From Lachnospiraceae bacterium (GTDB lineage Bacteria > Bacillota > Clostridia > Lachnospirales > Lachnospiraceae), in NCBI GenBank assembly GCA_025758065.1, contig CP107199.1, forward strand, positions 1,485,501 through 1,549,500: 64,000 bases of DNA. The letters run 5' to 3'. Positions within the stretch are counted from its first letter, which is position 1; each line of letters starts with the position of its first letter. This document shows positions 1 through 9,389 of the stretch, in pieces. A program made the translations under genes and the position numbers. The notes beneath the pieces were generated by a model. That model was not told the origin of the DNA, ran no database searches, and saw only the letters and a list, made by a program, of their open reading frames with translations.

Positions 1-37
1 GCATATACCATAATACCAGATACCGGACGGTCTAGTC

Positions 38-123
38 TGTGGATAACTCCTACATAAGGTGGCTGTGGATATTTGGAAGCTGTGGATGTTTCTTTTGTTA
101 ATTTGTGGATATCTTGTGGATGA
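38..123. other. Cluster of five DnaA-box-like 9-mers
   Basis: Five copies of TGTGGATNN lie at 38-46, 64-72, 81-89, 104-112 and 115-123, all in the same orientation. The first, TGTGGATAA, is the exact complement of the consensus DnaA box TTATCCACA; the others differ at the last one or two bases. AT-rich stretches follow at about 203-240 and 266-335. Clusters like this are typical of oriC or of DnaA-regulated promoters. No dnaA, dnaN, rpmH or rnpA is visible inside the window, so the origin call is an inference. Apart from this cluster nothing else is recognised in bases 1-317. Confidence 0.55.
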
Positions 124-317
124 CTGGCCAGGTGTTTTCGTATTTCACTGACCATGTCCGGGGCAAAGCTTTTTCCACTTTGTGATTCCAGACCGGCTGG
201 CTTTATTACGACTATAATATCGTTATCTTCATATAATATGGAAAGCATGGTTGGGTTTACCTTTCAGGTGTTATTATTTTAAACTTTCATTTATGGTGAT
301 GTCGCCTTATAATAAAG

Positions 318-1295
318 TTAAGAAAAGTTAATATCTTCCCGGACTTCAAAATGAGGGATCTCAGATCTTACAAAACTGGGGATAACTTCTCTGGCTGTCT
401 GGATAAACTGGCGGGTTGCAGGAGATAATGAAGAACTATCCCGGTATAACAATCCGATTTCCCTTGAACTTACATGATGGTCCATGGAGCAGAAAATAGG
501 TGTATAGTCAAATTTTTCTTCATAGGTAACAGTTACGGGAGCAAATCCAAAGCCATTGTTTTGCGGAACTAAACGGTACACGGTAGGTGAATTATCCAGC
601 TCCATAGAAACAGAGGGGGATATTTGAAATTTTTTAAATTGTTCCCTTGCAAATTCATAGGTTCCATGTCCCGGTGTCAGGGAAATGAAAGGAATCTGTT
701 CCAGAATACGAGGAGGAATATACTGGAGAACTCCCGGGATGTTTTCCGGAAGTATTAAGTTATGAAAAACAGCTGCAGTACGGCTTACAATAAGAGTCAT
801 TTCTTCTTGAAAAAGAGGGACAAATGTCAGACCATCAAGATCAGAAGGCTTTGAACATATAAAAAATACATCGATCGCCCCGTTTTTTACATCCTTTTGT
901 AATTTAGCTGAATTTCCCTCGCTCAGCTTGACCTTTACTTTGGGACAGATTTTCTGATAGTCAGGAAGAATGCGGGGAAGCCAGCTGTAACAGCGGGTGC
1001 TGTGCATGCCGATCGAGATCTGGTTCTGAACATGCCCTGCAATTTCTCTCATTTCCTTATCCAGTTTTTCTTTCATTTCCAGGATCTTCAAAAGACCATC
1101 TATATATCGCTCCCCGGCATAGGTAAGCCGGATGGGAAAGGAAGACCGGTCGAATAGTGTTACATTTAATTCTTCTTCCAGGTTTTTAATATAACGTGTT
1201 AAAGCAGGCTGTGATATATGGCATTGTTCTGCTGCCCGTGAATAGTTTTTGGTATCGGCAAGTGCCAGAAGGTAAGTGACCTTATCCAGATCCAT
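318..1295 (-). CDS. LysR-family transcriptional regulator
   Basis: A 325-residue protein with the classic LysR layout. The N-terminal winged helix-turn-helix covers about residues 1-60 (ALADTKNYSRAAEQCHISQP, then the recognition helix ALTRYIKNLEEEL). A periplasmic-binding-protein-like effector domain runs from about residue 90 to the end. The ATG is preceded by AGAAAGGA. It is divergent from the amidohydrolase-transporter operon starting at 1498, with a 200-bp AT-rich gap between them. By family habit it probably controls that operon in response to its substrate and represses itself. The ligand cannot be read from the sequence. Confidence 0.9.
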   Translation of the reverse strand: MDLDKVTYLLALADTKNYSRAAEQCHISQPALTRYIKNLEEELNVTLFDRSSFPIRLTYAGERYIDGLLKILEMKEKLDKEMREIAGHVQNQISIGMHSTRCYSWLPRILPDYQKICPKVKVKLSEGNSAKLQKDVKNGAIDVFFICSKPSDLDGLTFVPLFQEEMTLIVSRTAAVFHNLILPENIPGVLQYIPPRILEQIPFISLTPGHGTYEFAREQFKKFQISPSVSMELDNSPTVYRLVPQNNGFGFAPVTVTYEEKFDYTPIFCSMDHHVSSREIGLLYRDSSSLSPATRQFIQTAREVIPSFVRSEIPHFEVREDINFS

Positions 1296-1497
1296 TTATG
1301 ATCATCCTTTCTGCGGAATACAAACTGTAATAGAGGATGAAACTCTAATGAATAAGTATTCAGAAAATTCAATTCATTTATGTTATAGAATTTATAAATA
1401 ATTAGTATTGGATTATATTTGCAAAAATAGTTACAATCATATTAGCTGAAAATAATAAGGCTGTCAATATGATGTAAAAACAGGAGGAGGAATCAAG

Positions 1498-3123
1498 ATG
1501 CGAAAACTGGATATGGCATGGATCAACGGGAATATTTATACTGCAGATGATAAATTTTCCACAGCCGCTGCATTCGGGGTGTCGGGGGACAGATTTAGTG
1601 TTGTTGGCAGTACAGAGGAGGTTCTTGAAAATTGTGACGAACACACGAAGATCATAGATCTTCAGGGAAAAACGGTACTGCCTGGATTGATCGATGCCCA
1701 TCTTCACATTACCAATACAGGTGCTATGAAGCTGAACCTGAATCTGGTATCAAAACAAAAGCAGGAGATCCTGGACATGGTTGCTGATGCTTACAGCAGT
1801 GCGAAAAAAGGAGAATGGATCATTGGACGGGGATGGATCAATGATACGTGGGATGATCCATCATTTCCTACCAAAGAAGACCTGGATGCTGTGGCTCCGG
1901 ATTCACCGGTATACCTTACAAGAGCCTGCGGACATGCTGCATGGGCGAATACAAAGGCATTTGAAACAGCAGGGATCACAAAGGATACACCAGACCCGGC
2001 AGGGGGAGAATTTTTACATAAGCAGGATGGAAGTCTCCTTGGTGTGGTTACTGATCAGGCGCAGGATCCATTTAATAAAGCGATACCATCGTATACAAAG
2101 GAACAGATCCAGAAGATCGTATTGCTGGCCCAGCAGGAATTCTTTTCAAATGGTTTAACATCTGTTCAGGATGCCGGCTCACCGGAAGAGTGGGTGGAAG
2201 CATGGCAGGAATTATATGAAAAAGAGCGTCTGAAATTAAGGATCTATGTAAGTATGCGTGTACTGGGACGTCCGAATTACCAGGAACTGATGGAAGGCTC
2301 TTTAAAATTCTTTAAGAAGGGACTCCGAATTGGTATGTATGACAATCGTCTTACAGCCAGAGCCTATAAGATATCCCTTGATGGATCTTTAGGAGCCAGA
2401 AGTGCATGGATGTTAGAAGACTATGAAGACCAGCCAGGTCATAAAGGAAATGGAAAGTGGACAAATGACCAGTTGTATTCTGTATTGTATGAGGCGCGAA
2501 GGGCTGGTTTCCAGACCTGGTGCCATGCAATTGGAGATGCAGCTAATCGTCAGTGTCTGGATGTATATGAACAGCTTTTAAAGGAGCTTCCAGATAAAGA
2601 TGCACGTCTTAGAAGTGAGCATGCCCAGATCATTGCCCCGGAAGACATAGAACGCTTCCGCAAACTGGGGGTTATACCTACTCATCAGACTGTATTTTTA
2701 CGGACGGATAAAAATGTAGCAGATGCACGTCTGGGAGCAGAGCGCATAAAAGGTGCATATGCATGGAGAACATTGATCGACCAGGGAAATCCTTTACCAA
2801 ACGGAACGGATTCACCGGTAGAAAGCTGCAATCCATTTTTAAGCATGTATTGTGCGGTAACAAGAAAAGATGAGCATTTAAAACCGGAAGGAGGATGGCA
2901 TCCACAGGAAGCAATGACCCGGGAGGAAGCACTGCGTTCTTATACAAATTGGGCGGCCTACGCAGCATTTGAAGAGCAGTTAAAAGGCAGTATCGAGCCG
3001 GGAAAACTGGCAGATTTTGTTGTGATCGACCGTGACTATATGAAATGCCCGGAAGAAGAAATAAAAGATATCTGCTCCCTGCAGACAGTTGTTGGCGGAG
3101 AAGTTGTATATGAAACAAAGTAA
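1498..3123 (+). CDS. Amidohydrolase family protein (YtcJ-like)
   Basis: A 541-residue cytosolic metal-dependent hydrolase of the amidohydrolase superfamily, closest in layout to YtcJ-type enzymes. The metal-binding HxH is visible in GLIDAHLHITN (about H68, H70). Downstream are GRGWINDTWD, a catalytic-lysine candidate in the YKISLDGSLGARSAW segment, CHAIGDAAN, RSEHAQI and the aspartate of NGTDSPVE. A strong AGGAGGAATC ribosome site precedes the ATG. It is first in an operon with an AbgT transporter and a C45 hydrolase, which points to uptake and cleavage of an N-acylated or amide-linked small molecule. The actual substrate is unknown. Confidence 0.85.
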   Translation: MRKLDMAWINGNIYTADDKFSTAAAFGVSGDRFSVVGSTEEVLENCDEHTKIIDLQGKTVLPGLIDAHLHITNTGAMKLNLNLVSKQKQEILDMVADAYSSAKKGEWIIGRGWINDTWDDPSFPTKEDLDAVAPDSPVYLTRACGHAAWANTKAFETAGITKDTPDPAGGEFLHKQDGSLLGVVTDQAQDPFNKAIPSYTKEQIQKIVLLAQQEFFSNGLTSVQDAGSPEEWVEAWQELYEKERLKLRIYVSMRVLGRPNYQELMEGSLKFFKKGLRIGMYDNRLTARAYKISLDGSLGARSAWMLEDYEDQPGHKGNGKWTNDQLYSVLYEARRAGFQTWCHAIGDAANRQCLDVYEQLLKELPDKDARLRSEHAQIIAPEDIERFRKLGVIPTHQTVFLRTDKNVADARLGAERIKGAYAWRTLIDQGNPLPNGTDSPVESCNPFLSMYCAVTRKDEHLKPEGGWHPQEAMTREEALRSYTNWAAYAAFEEQLKGSIEPGKLADFVVIDRDYMKCPEEEIKDICSLQTVVGGEVVYETK

Positions 3124-3136
3124 AGGAGAATCAGGT

Positions 3137-4708
3137 ATGGAGAAGACAAAAGAAGAAAAAAAGGGGTTGTTTTTCCGGTTTATTAATGGTGTTGAGGTTA
3201 TTGGTAATAAACTTCCGCATCCATTTTATCTGTTTACGATCCTAATCGTGGTGGCAATTGTTCTTTCTGTGATATTTGCAGGTGTTTCTGTGACTTATGA
3301 AAGTGCATCTTCCAAAGGAACAGGCGGGGAAATTGTAACAGTGACTATAAAGAACCTGTTAAATAAAGAGACCATAAATTATGTAACACAGAATTTATAC
3401 AGTATTTATTATAACTTTTCACCAATGATGATGATGGGTCTGCTGATGCTGTCCATCGGACTGGCAGAACAGGTGGGACTGTTCGGTGCGTTTATTAAGA
3501 GAACGATCGCAGGTGTACGTCCGGCATTTGTATTTGCCATTGTTTCATTTATTGCGATCAATGCAAATACAGCCTCTAATGCAGGTATCTTAGGCTGTAC
3601 AGCAGTAGCAGCGGCGGTATTTGCTTCAATGGGGTATAATCCGTGGCTGGGCATCATTTTGGCATATGCGGCAGGTAATGCCGGAATGTCTGCCAATGTA
3701 TTTGTTGGAAATCTGGATGTACTGTTAAGTGGTATCAATGAATCTGTATGTTCTTCTCTGGGAATCGACACCTCTACTGTACATGTACTTCAGAACTGGT
3801 ATTTTATGTTTGCATGCGCCATTATCCTGACAGTGGTATTTACCGTGGTAACAACAAAATTTGTCAGAGGCTTTATCGGCGAAGCAAAGGATTTAAGTCT
3901 TATTCAGATTGGCTCTTCAGATAAAGATTTATCTCCCCTGGAGCATAAGGCACTCCGGAATACAGGGATCGCAGCAGTTATTTACCTGGCATTACTGGTC
4001 ATCATATGCATTCCGCAAAATTCTGTTTTCCGTGCAGATGATGGAAGCCTTGTTCCTAACTCTCCGTTATTAAAGAGTGTGTTAACACTGTTATTTTTAT
4101 TCTTTATGGTTACAGGAATTGCCTATGGACGTACAACTGGTGCTTTAAAAGACTGGAATTCCCTGCCTAAGATGCTTGCAGGCAGTATTAATTCCATGGT
4201 TAATTTCATGGTGATCGCACTTCCGGCCTCCTTATTTATTTACCTGTTTAATGCATCTAATATTCCGACTGCATTAGGTGCTGCAGGTGCTGAATGGATA
4301 AAAACATCAGGTATCAATGGATTTGGTCTTATTGTATTTATTGTATTTTTCTCTACATTTTTAAATTTATTTATGACTTCCGGATCTTCAAAGTGGATGA
4401 TCCTGGCACCGATCCTGATCCCAATGCTTTATGCGATCGGCTTTAGCCCGGCTTTAACTACAGTAGCATACCGCATCGGAGATTCTGCTACCAATGCGAT
4501 CGCACCGATCTCTTCTGATGTGGCACTGATCGTAGGCCTTCTGGGTAAGTATAATACAGACAAGAGTAAAACACCGGGTATGGGAACGGTTTTTGCAGGC
4601 TGTATGCCATATGCAATAGCGACTATGATCACGGAACTGCTTATTTTAGGTGTCTGGTGGGCATTTAACCTGCCCCTTGGCCCTGGTGTTACTATGTTTA
4701 TCAAGTAA
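3137..4708 (+). CDS. AbgT family transporter
   Basis: A 523-residue polytopic membrane protein. It has the AbgT opening (NGVEVIGNKLPHPFYLF), a long extracytoplasmic segment after the first helix, and the conserved C-terminal stretch MTSGSSKWMILAPILIPML followed by YRIGDSATNAIAPISSD. Family members carry p-aminobenzoyl-glutamate or related aromatic amides, and some act as sulfonamide efflux pumps. I chose the ATG at 3137, which follows TAAAGGAGAATCAGGT, over an upstream ATG at 3089 that lies inside the preceding gene. Only 13 bases separate it from the amidohydrolase, and 17 separate it from the next gene, so cotranscription is likely. Confidence 0.88.
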   Translation: MEKTKEEKKGLFFRFINGVEVIGNKLPHPFYLFTILIVVAIVLSVIFAGVSVTYESASSKGTGGEIVTVTIKNLLNKETINYVTQNLYSIYYNFSPMMMMGLLMLSIGLAEQVGLFGAFIKRTIAGVRPAFVFAIVSFIAINANTASNAGILGCTAVAAAVFASMGYNPWLGIILAYAAGNAGMSANVFVGNLDVLLSGINESVCSSLGIDTSTVHVLQNWYFMFACAIILTVVFTVVTTKFVRGFIGEAKDLSLIQIGSSDKDLSPLEHKALRNTGIAAVIYLALLVIICIPQNSVFRADDGSLVPNSPLLKSVLTLLFLFFMVTGIAYGRTTGALKDWNSLPKMLAGSINSMVNFMVIALPASLFIYLFNASNIPTALGAAGAEWIKTSGINGFGLIVFIVFFSTFLNLFMTSGSSKWMILAPILIPMLYAIGFSPALTTVAYRIGDSATNAIAPISSDVALIVGLLGKYNTDKSKTPGMGTVFAGCMPYAIATMITELLILGVWWAFNLPLGPGVTMFIK

Positions 4709-4725
4709 AGAGAGGAGAGAACAAT

Positions 4726-5853
4726 ATGGAGATGCCTGTTTTCACTATCCGGGGTAAAAACCACAGAGAACGTGGAGTAGACTATGGGGTTCAATGTAAA
4801 GAACTGATACAGGGAGTATTGGAACGCTATATCCGTTTTTTTAATGGCGGTCACACTGCGGTAAGCTGGGATGAAGCAAAAGTGATATCCAAAGAATTTC
4901 TTCCTTTTATCCGTTCTTACTCACCGGAACTTTTAGATGAATTAGAAGGGATCGCCCAGGGCGCAGATGTAGAGTTTGATGACCTTTTAACCTTAAATTC
5001 GCGGTCTGAAGCTATGACTCTGGTCCGCAGACCCCCTTCTGATAAGGAGGAACTGGATGGCTGTTCCAGCGTTGCAGTATTGCCGGATGCTTCTGCCAAT
5101 GGACATACGATCCTGGCGCAGAACTGGGACACTTATACATGGCAGGAATTCGGCACCGTGATCTTACAGATACTTAGAGATGACGGTCCGGATCTGATGA
5201 TCGTTACAGAGGCAGGACAGCTTGCCAGATATGGCATGAACCAGGCAGGAATTGCCCTGGGAGTCAACAGTCTGCAAAAAACATATAATCCTGAAGTTTT
5301 TGGAATCCCATCTGTATTTATCCGCCGTAAATTTTTGGAACAGGACCGTTATGTTGATGCGGTGAATCAGATATTCGGAGCGGAATCAATGCTTCCAATG
5401 TATTATGTGGCTGCTTATTGCGGCGGTGATGCCATGGGATTTGAAAAACTAAAGGATGGACAGCTGGTGCTGTATCCGGAAAATGGTCTGATAGCCCATA
5501 GTAACCATATCCGTCATCCACATTATGCATATCAGGTAGATGCACTGGGGGGAACTTTATATCGTGACAGAAGAATTTTAAAACATCTTCAGCCTAAAGC
5601 AGGTGCAGTCACCATGGAAGATATAAAGGATGCCTTTAAGGATCATTTTGGATATCCTTTCAGCGTTTGCAGACACGGTGATAGCAGAAAGACAGAGCTG
5701 AACCGGATCAGTACGCTTGGGTGTATCCTTATGGATGTGACAGACCGCCGCATCTGGGTATGTAAAGGAACCCCATGCTGTGGGGAATTTAAAGAATATA
5801 TGTGGGAACGTCCGCATAAAAAATCTGACTGGGATCAGATAGAAAAATGGTGA
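4726..5853 (+). CDS. C45-family autoproteolytic acyltransferase/hydrolase
   Basis: A 375-residue protein resembling the acyl-CoA:6-aminopenicillanate acyltransferase (peptidase C45) family of N-terminal nucleophile hydrolases. The expected self-cleavage site is LDGCSSVAV (nucleophile about C113), followed by the typical GHTILAQNWDTY segment and, later, NGLIAHSNH. Family members mature by autoproteolysis in front of the cysteine and then hydrolyse or transfer acyl groups on amides. With the amidohydrolase and AbgT transporter upstream it likely deacylates an imported N-acyl amino acid or peptide; this is inferred from context. GAGAGGAGAG precedes the ATG. The next gene begins 7 bases after its stop. 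Confidence 0.82.
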   Translation: MEMPVFTIRGKNHRERGVDYGVQCKELIQGVLERYIRFFNGGHTAVSWDEAKVISKEFLPFIRSYSPELLDELEGIAQGADVEFDDLLTLNSRSEAMTLVRRPPSDKEELDGCSSVAVLPDASANGHTILAQNWDTYTWQEFGTVILQILRDDGPDLMIVTEAGQLARYGMNQAGIALGVNSLQKTYNPEVFGIPSVFIRRKFLEQDRYVDAVNQIFGAESMLPMYYVAAYCGGDAMGFEKLKDGQLVLYPENGLIAHSNHIRHPHYAYQVDALGGTLYRDRRILKHLQPKAGAVTMEDIKDAFKDHFGYPFSVCRHGDSRKTELNRISTLGCILMDVTDRRIWVCKGTPCCGEFKEYMWERPHKKSDWDQIEKW

Positions 5854-5860
5854 AATAAAA

Positions 5861-6724
5861 ATGAAGGATTTCAGGGCAGTAAAAACTGAATTGGCCTGTT
5901 ACGCAGTGATTATTTTTGCAGCATTTTTAATGGGGTTTGCAATAAAAAACCTTTATGATCCTGTGAACCTTGTTACCGGTGGAGTATCCGGCATGGCGAT
6001 CATATTTAAAAGTCTGTTTGATATACCCTTATGGCTGACAAATACATTACTGAATATTCCATTATTTCTGGCTGCCTGGCGTTTGAAAGGATGGAATTTT
6101 ATTAAAAGGACATTTATAGCAACTGTGTCCTTGTCAGTCTCTTTGTATGTTTTGCCGGAAATGACCATTGCCGGAGATGATATCTTTTTATCAGCTTTAT
6201 TTGGTGGTATTCTTTCCGGAGTTGGAACAGGGATTTTATTTGCAGTACATGCCACTACAGGGGGTACGGATATGCTCGCCGCCCTGCTTCATCTGAAGAT
6301 CCGTCAATATTCTGTATCTCAGATCATGCAGGTCCTTGATGCAATGGTAGTACTGGCAGGTGCTTCTGTATTTGGACTGGGATCAGCATTGTATGCGATG
6401 ATAGCGATCTATGCAGTGTGCCGCGTATCAGATGGAATTTTAGATGGTCTGAATTTTTCGAAACTTGCGATCATTATTTCTGAACGCAGTAAAGAGATCG
6501 CAGGTTCGATCATGAAAAATATGGAGAGAGGGGTTACTGCTGTAAGGTCAGTAGGAATGTATTCCGGAACAGAAAGGGACATGCTGTTTTGTGTTGTTCC
6601 CAGAAAAGAGATCGTCTGGCTTAGGGATATTGTCCGGGAATATGACAAGCAGGCGTTTCTTATTGTAAGTGATGTGAAGGAGGTATTCGGAGAAGGTTTT
6701 ATTGAAGATATTTCCTCAAAATAA
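5861..6724 (+). CDS. YitT family membrane protein
   Basis: A 287-residue protein with the YitT architecture. About six membrane helices fill residues 12-180, including the signature GGVSGMAIIF and TTGGTDMLA segments. A soluble DUF2179 domain follows, from about residue 200 to the end (ITERSKEIAGSIM-like helix, then a GMYSG loop). Members are predicted small-solute or ion permeases, but their substrates are mostly unknown. It is spaced 7 bases after the C45 gene and is the last gene of the operon. Whether it works in the same pathway is uncertain, since YitT proteins appear in many contexts. Confidence 0.85.
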   Translation: MKDFRAVKTELACYAVIIFAAFLMGFAIKNLYDPVNLVTGGVSGMAIIFKSLFDIPLWLTNTLLNIPLFLAAWRLKGWNFIKRTFIATVSLSVSLYVLPEMTIAGDDIFLSALFGGILSGVGTGILFAVHATTGGTDMLAALLHLKIRQYSVSQIMQVLDAMVVLAGASVFGLGSALYAMIAIYAVCRVSDGILDGLNFSKLAIIISERSKEIAGSIMKNMERGVTAVRSVGMYSGTERDMLFCVVPRKEIVWLRDIVREYDKQAFLIVSDVKEVFGEGFIEDISSK

Positions 6725-6744
6725 AAGATAATCAGAAATAACAG

Positions 6745-6992
6745 AAGGCTGTTTTCAGGTCATTCAATTTAAACGGACATGCCTGCTGACGCAGGCATCA
6801 CCATTCATGAAAGCCGATTGCTCCGCACCTTTGGTGCTCCCGCAATCGTCGCCAGCATTCACAATCCGCGCTATCGCGCTCCTTGCTCATACCGGCTTGC
6901 CCGTCCGATACCCGTGAATTCGCTCATGCAAGCATGGCTCATTCGCGGCTGCCGTCCGGGACTTTCATAGTAAATGATCTGAAAGCAGCCTT
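6745..6992. repeat. Structured GC-rich palindromic element bounded by a 20-bp inverted repeat
   Basis: The arms at 6745-6764 (AAGGCTGTTTTCAGGTCATT) and 6973-6992 match at 18 of 20 positions when one is complemented. Inside are nested perfect hairpins. One is TGCCTGC-TGAC-GCAGGCA near 6779. Another is a CGATTGC/GCAATCG stem enclosing GCACC-TTT-GGTGC near 6813-6851. A third is GCGC-TATC-GCGC. The interior is clearly more GC-rich than its flanks. It fills the gap between two convergent genes. It could be a mobile palindromic unit or a structured RNA; a 63-codon frame across it has no gene-like features. Confidence 0.6.
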
Positions 6993-7009
6993 TTATGATC
7001 ATGGTAAGA

Positions 7010-8566
7010 TCATGATAAACGCAGTGCCCAGTCTCTGCAGTCCCATACATCTGTAGCCAGACCTTCATAAAAATCCGGTTCATGGCAGATGAGAAGGATG
7101 CTTCCTTTGTAAGCCTTTAAGGCACGTTTTAATTCTTCTTTTGCATCTGCATCCAGATGGTTGGTAGGCTCGTCTAAAAGAAGAACATTGGTTTCACGGT
7201 TGATCAGCTTGCACAGGCGTACTTTGGCCTGCTCACCGCCGCTTAATACGCGGACCTGGCTTTCAATGTGCTTTGTGGTCAGACCGCATTTTGCAAGGGC
7301 GGAGCGCACCTGATACTGGGTATAAGACGGGAATTCCTTCCAGATTTCATCCAGACAGGTGGTAGTATTGCCGGGAGCCATTTCCTGTTCAAAATATCCG
7401 ATGGAAAGATAATCTCCCAGTTCTACAGAACCGCTTAAAGCTGGTGTCAGTCCAAGGATACTTTTTAAAAGCGTGGTTTTTCCAATACCATTTGCACCTA
7501 CTAAAACGCATTTCTGCCCCCGTTCCATAGTCAGGTTTAAAGGACGGGAAAGAGGCTCATCGTATCCGATGATCAGATCTTTAGTCTCAAAAATATATTT
7601 ACCTGGAGTGCGGGCTTCCAGGAAATTAAATTCTGGCTTTGGTTTTTCCTTTGCCAGTTCGATCACTTCCATTTTATCAAGCTTCTTTTGGCGGGACATA
7701 GCCATATTTCTGGTGGAAACACGGGCTTTGTTTCTGGCTACGAAATCTTCCAGTTCTGCGATCTCCTGCTGCTGGCGTTTATAGGCAGCCTCTAACTGGG
7801 CTTTTTTTACAGCATAAACCTCCTGGAACTTATCATAATCGCCTACATAACGGTCCAGACGCTGGTTTTCCATGTGATAGATCAGGTTGATGACGCTGTT
7901 TAAAAACGGGATATCATGGGAGATCAGGATAAAAGCATTTTCGTATTCCTGAAGATACCGCTTCAGCCATTCAATATGCTGTACGTCCAGATAGTTGGTA
8001 GGCTCGTCAAGAAGAAGGATATCCGGTTTCTGAAGCAGCAGCTTTCCAAGAAGGACCTTGGTTCTTTGACCGCCGGAAAGCTCCGTTACGTCACGGTCCA
8101 TACCGATCTCATCCAACCCAAGAGCACGGCCGACCTCCTCTACTTTAGAGTCGATCACATAAAAATCATGGGCCATTAAAAGATCCTGGATCGTTCCCAG
8201 CTCTTCCATCATGGTATTCATCTGCGCTTCATCTGCATCCCCCATATTGTCGCAGATATGGTTCATGCGCTCTTCCATTTCAAAAAGGGGAGCGAAAGCG
8301 CTTTTTAACACTTCGCGGATGGACATGCCCTTTTCCAGGACCGTATGCTGGTCCAGATAGCCTACATTTACATTTTTTGCCCATTCCACTTTGCCTTCAT
8401 CAGGCATCAGTTTTCCGGTGATGATATTCATAAAAGTGGATTTGCCTTCACCATTAGCACCCACAAGACCAATGTGTTCTCCCTTTAAAAGCCTGAAAGA
8501 CACATCCTGAAAAATAGCCCGGTCTCCAAAACCGTGACTTAAATGTTCTACATTTAATATACTCAT
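7010..8566 (-). CDS. ABC-F family ATPase
   Basis: A 518-residue protein with two ABC ATPase domains and no membrane segment. Domain 1 has Walker A GANGEGKST near residue 36 and signature LSGGQRTKV. Domain 2 has Walker A GANGIGKTT and signature LSGGEQAKV. The charged linker between them (KKAQLEAAYKRQQQEIAELE) is the ABC-F interdomain linker. ABC-F proteins act on the ribosome; some resolve stalled translation and others give antibiotic resistance. The length and short C-terminus fit the YbiT/YkpA-type housekeeping group better than resistance types, but this is a judgement. The upstream gap 8567-8740 has a weak hairpin at 8612-8636. Confidence 0.92.
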   Translation of the reverse strand: MSILNVEHLSHGFGDRAIFQDVSFRLLKGEHIGLVGANGEGKSTFMNIITGKLMPDEGKVEWAKNVNVGYLDQHTVLEKGMSIREVLKSAFAPLFEMEERMNHICDNMGDADEAQMNTMMEELGTIQDLLMAHDFYVIDSKVEEVGRALGLDEIGMDRDVTELSGGQRTKVLLGKLLLQKPDILLLDEPTNYLDVQHIEWLKRYLQEYENAFILISHDIPFLNSVINLIYHMENQRLDRYVGDYDKFQEVYAVKKAQLEAAYKRQQQEIAELEDFVARNKARVSTRNMAMSRQKKLDKMEVIELAKEKPKPEFNFLEARTPGKYIFETKDLIIGYDEPLSRPLNLTMERGQKCVLVGANGIGKTTLLKSILGLTPALSGSVELGDYLSIGYFEQEMAPGNTTTCLDEIWKEFPSYTQYQVRSALAKCGLTTKHIESQVRVLSGGEQAKVRLCKLINRETNVLLLDEPTNHLDADAKEELKRALKAYKGSILLICHEPDFYEGLATDVWDCRDWALRLS

Positions 8567-8740
8567 TACAAACTTGTCTCCTTACAAAACAATAGATGGC
8601 AGCACAGATAAGCCCATTCTACATGAGAAAGTGGGCTATGGCAACCGGTTTTTCACAGCTATTGAGGTTTGAGGGGGAATATGTTAAGATGAGGCAAATA
8701 AGATGTATGTTGAAGCTGCAGCAAGGAGGTAAAACTGCTT

Positions 8741-9355
8741 ATGGATAAACAAAAAATAAAGATCATCCGAAAAAATGACGAGTATTCTGCAGAATATCAG
8801 ATAGGAGACATTTTTCAGGTGGACAGCACCTGGTATGGGGGAGCGAATGTTACAAGCGTATCGGGAATACCTCTTTCACTGGATAAGGATGAGTATGTGC
8901 TTTTAGAGGAAGCAGAGAAGGAAGTGCCGATTGATCATTACTCTTATGAGTGCGGTGTTATGGACTGCTTTTGTGAAATGGTGGCATCCGGCCTTAAAAA
9001 GCTGGCAATGAGCCATCCATGTGATACAAAGGCAGAGCGTGACTCCTATCTGCCCCAGGTAAAGCGGCTTTGCGAGAAATACGGGATCCTTTATCATCCA
9101 CAGGATGAGGCGCTGATTACGGATCTGTTTTTGGCAGAGGCAAACCAGGATAAATATAATTATTTGTTTTTCCGTACCCAGGACGTTTATGAGACCTATC
9201 TGGAACTGAAAAAACGCCAGAAAGAGCTGGAAAGCCAGTGTGGCGGAACCGAGGAAGAACGCTACCAGCTGGCTGTAGATTTTGGAGCACTGCTTTCTTA
9301 TCCGAAACAGGGAATACGCAGGCTGATCGAAAAAACAAGAGAAGCCAGAAGATAA
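8741..9355 (+). CDS. Conserved hypothetical protein
   Basis: A 204-residue soluble protein preceded by GCAAGGAGG. I do not recognise a domain. The first 60 residues look beta-rich (KIKIIRKNDEYSAEYQIGD). The rest is helical, with a Cys-rich CGVMDCFCEMV segment near residues 67-77 and a charged helix (ETYLELKKRQKELESQCGG) near residues 150-168. No signal peptide or membrane segment is seen. It stands alone between an ABC-F gene and a Crp/Fnr gene, convergent with the latter, and shares a bidirectional hairpin terminator with it. Confidence 0.75.
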   Translation: MDKQKIKIIRKNDEYSAEYQIGDIFQVDSTWYGGANVTSVSGIPLSLDKDEYVLLEEAEKEVPIDHYSYECGVMDCFCEMVASGLKKLAMSHPCDTKAERDSYLPQVKRLCEKYGILYHPQDEALITDLFLAEANQDKYNYLFFRTQDVYETYLELKKRQKELESQCGGTEEERYQLAVDFGALLSYPKQGIRRLIEKTREARR

Positions 9356-9364
9356 AACAAAAAA

Positions 9365-9389
9365 CAGACCTGCTGCTACAGCAGGTCTG
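9365..9389. terminator. Bidirectional hairpin terminator between convergent genes
   Basis: CAGACCTGCT and AGCAGGTCTG pair perfectly around a 5-base loop. On the minus strand the stem runs into a T-rich tract, fitting termination of the Crp/Fnr gene, whose last codons lie inside the stem. Confidence 0.75.

Noticed and set aside
3409..3771. 120-codon minus-strand frame inside the AbgT gene
   Set aside because: Shadow of the real gene on the other strand, with no ribosome site.
6779..6970. 63-codon frame in the GC-rich palindromic element, and an overlapping minus frame
   Set aside because: Explained by the hairpin DNA; no ribosome site or gene-like composition.
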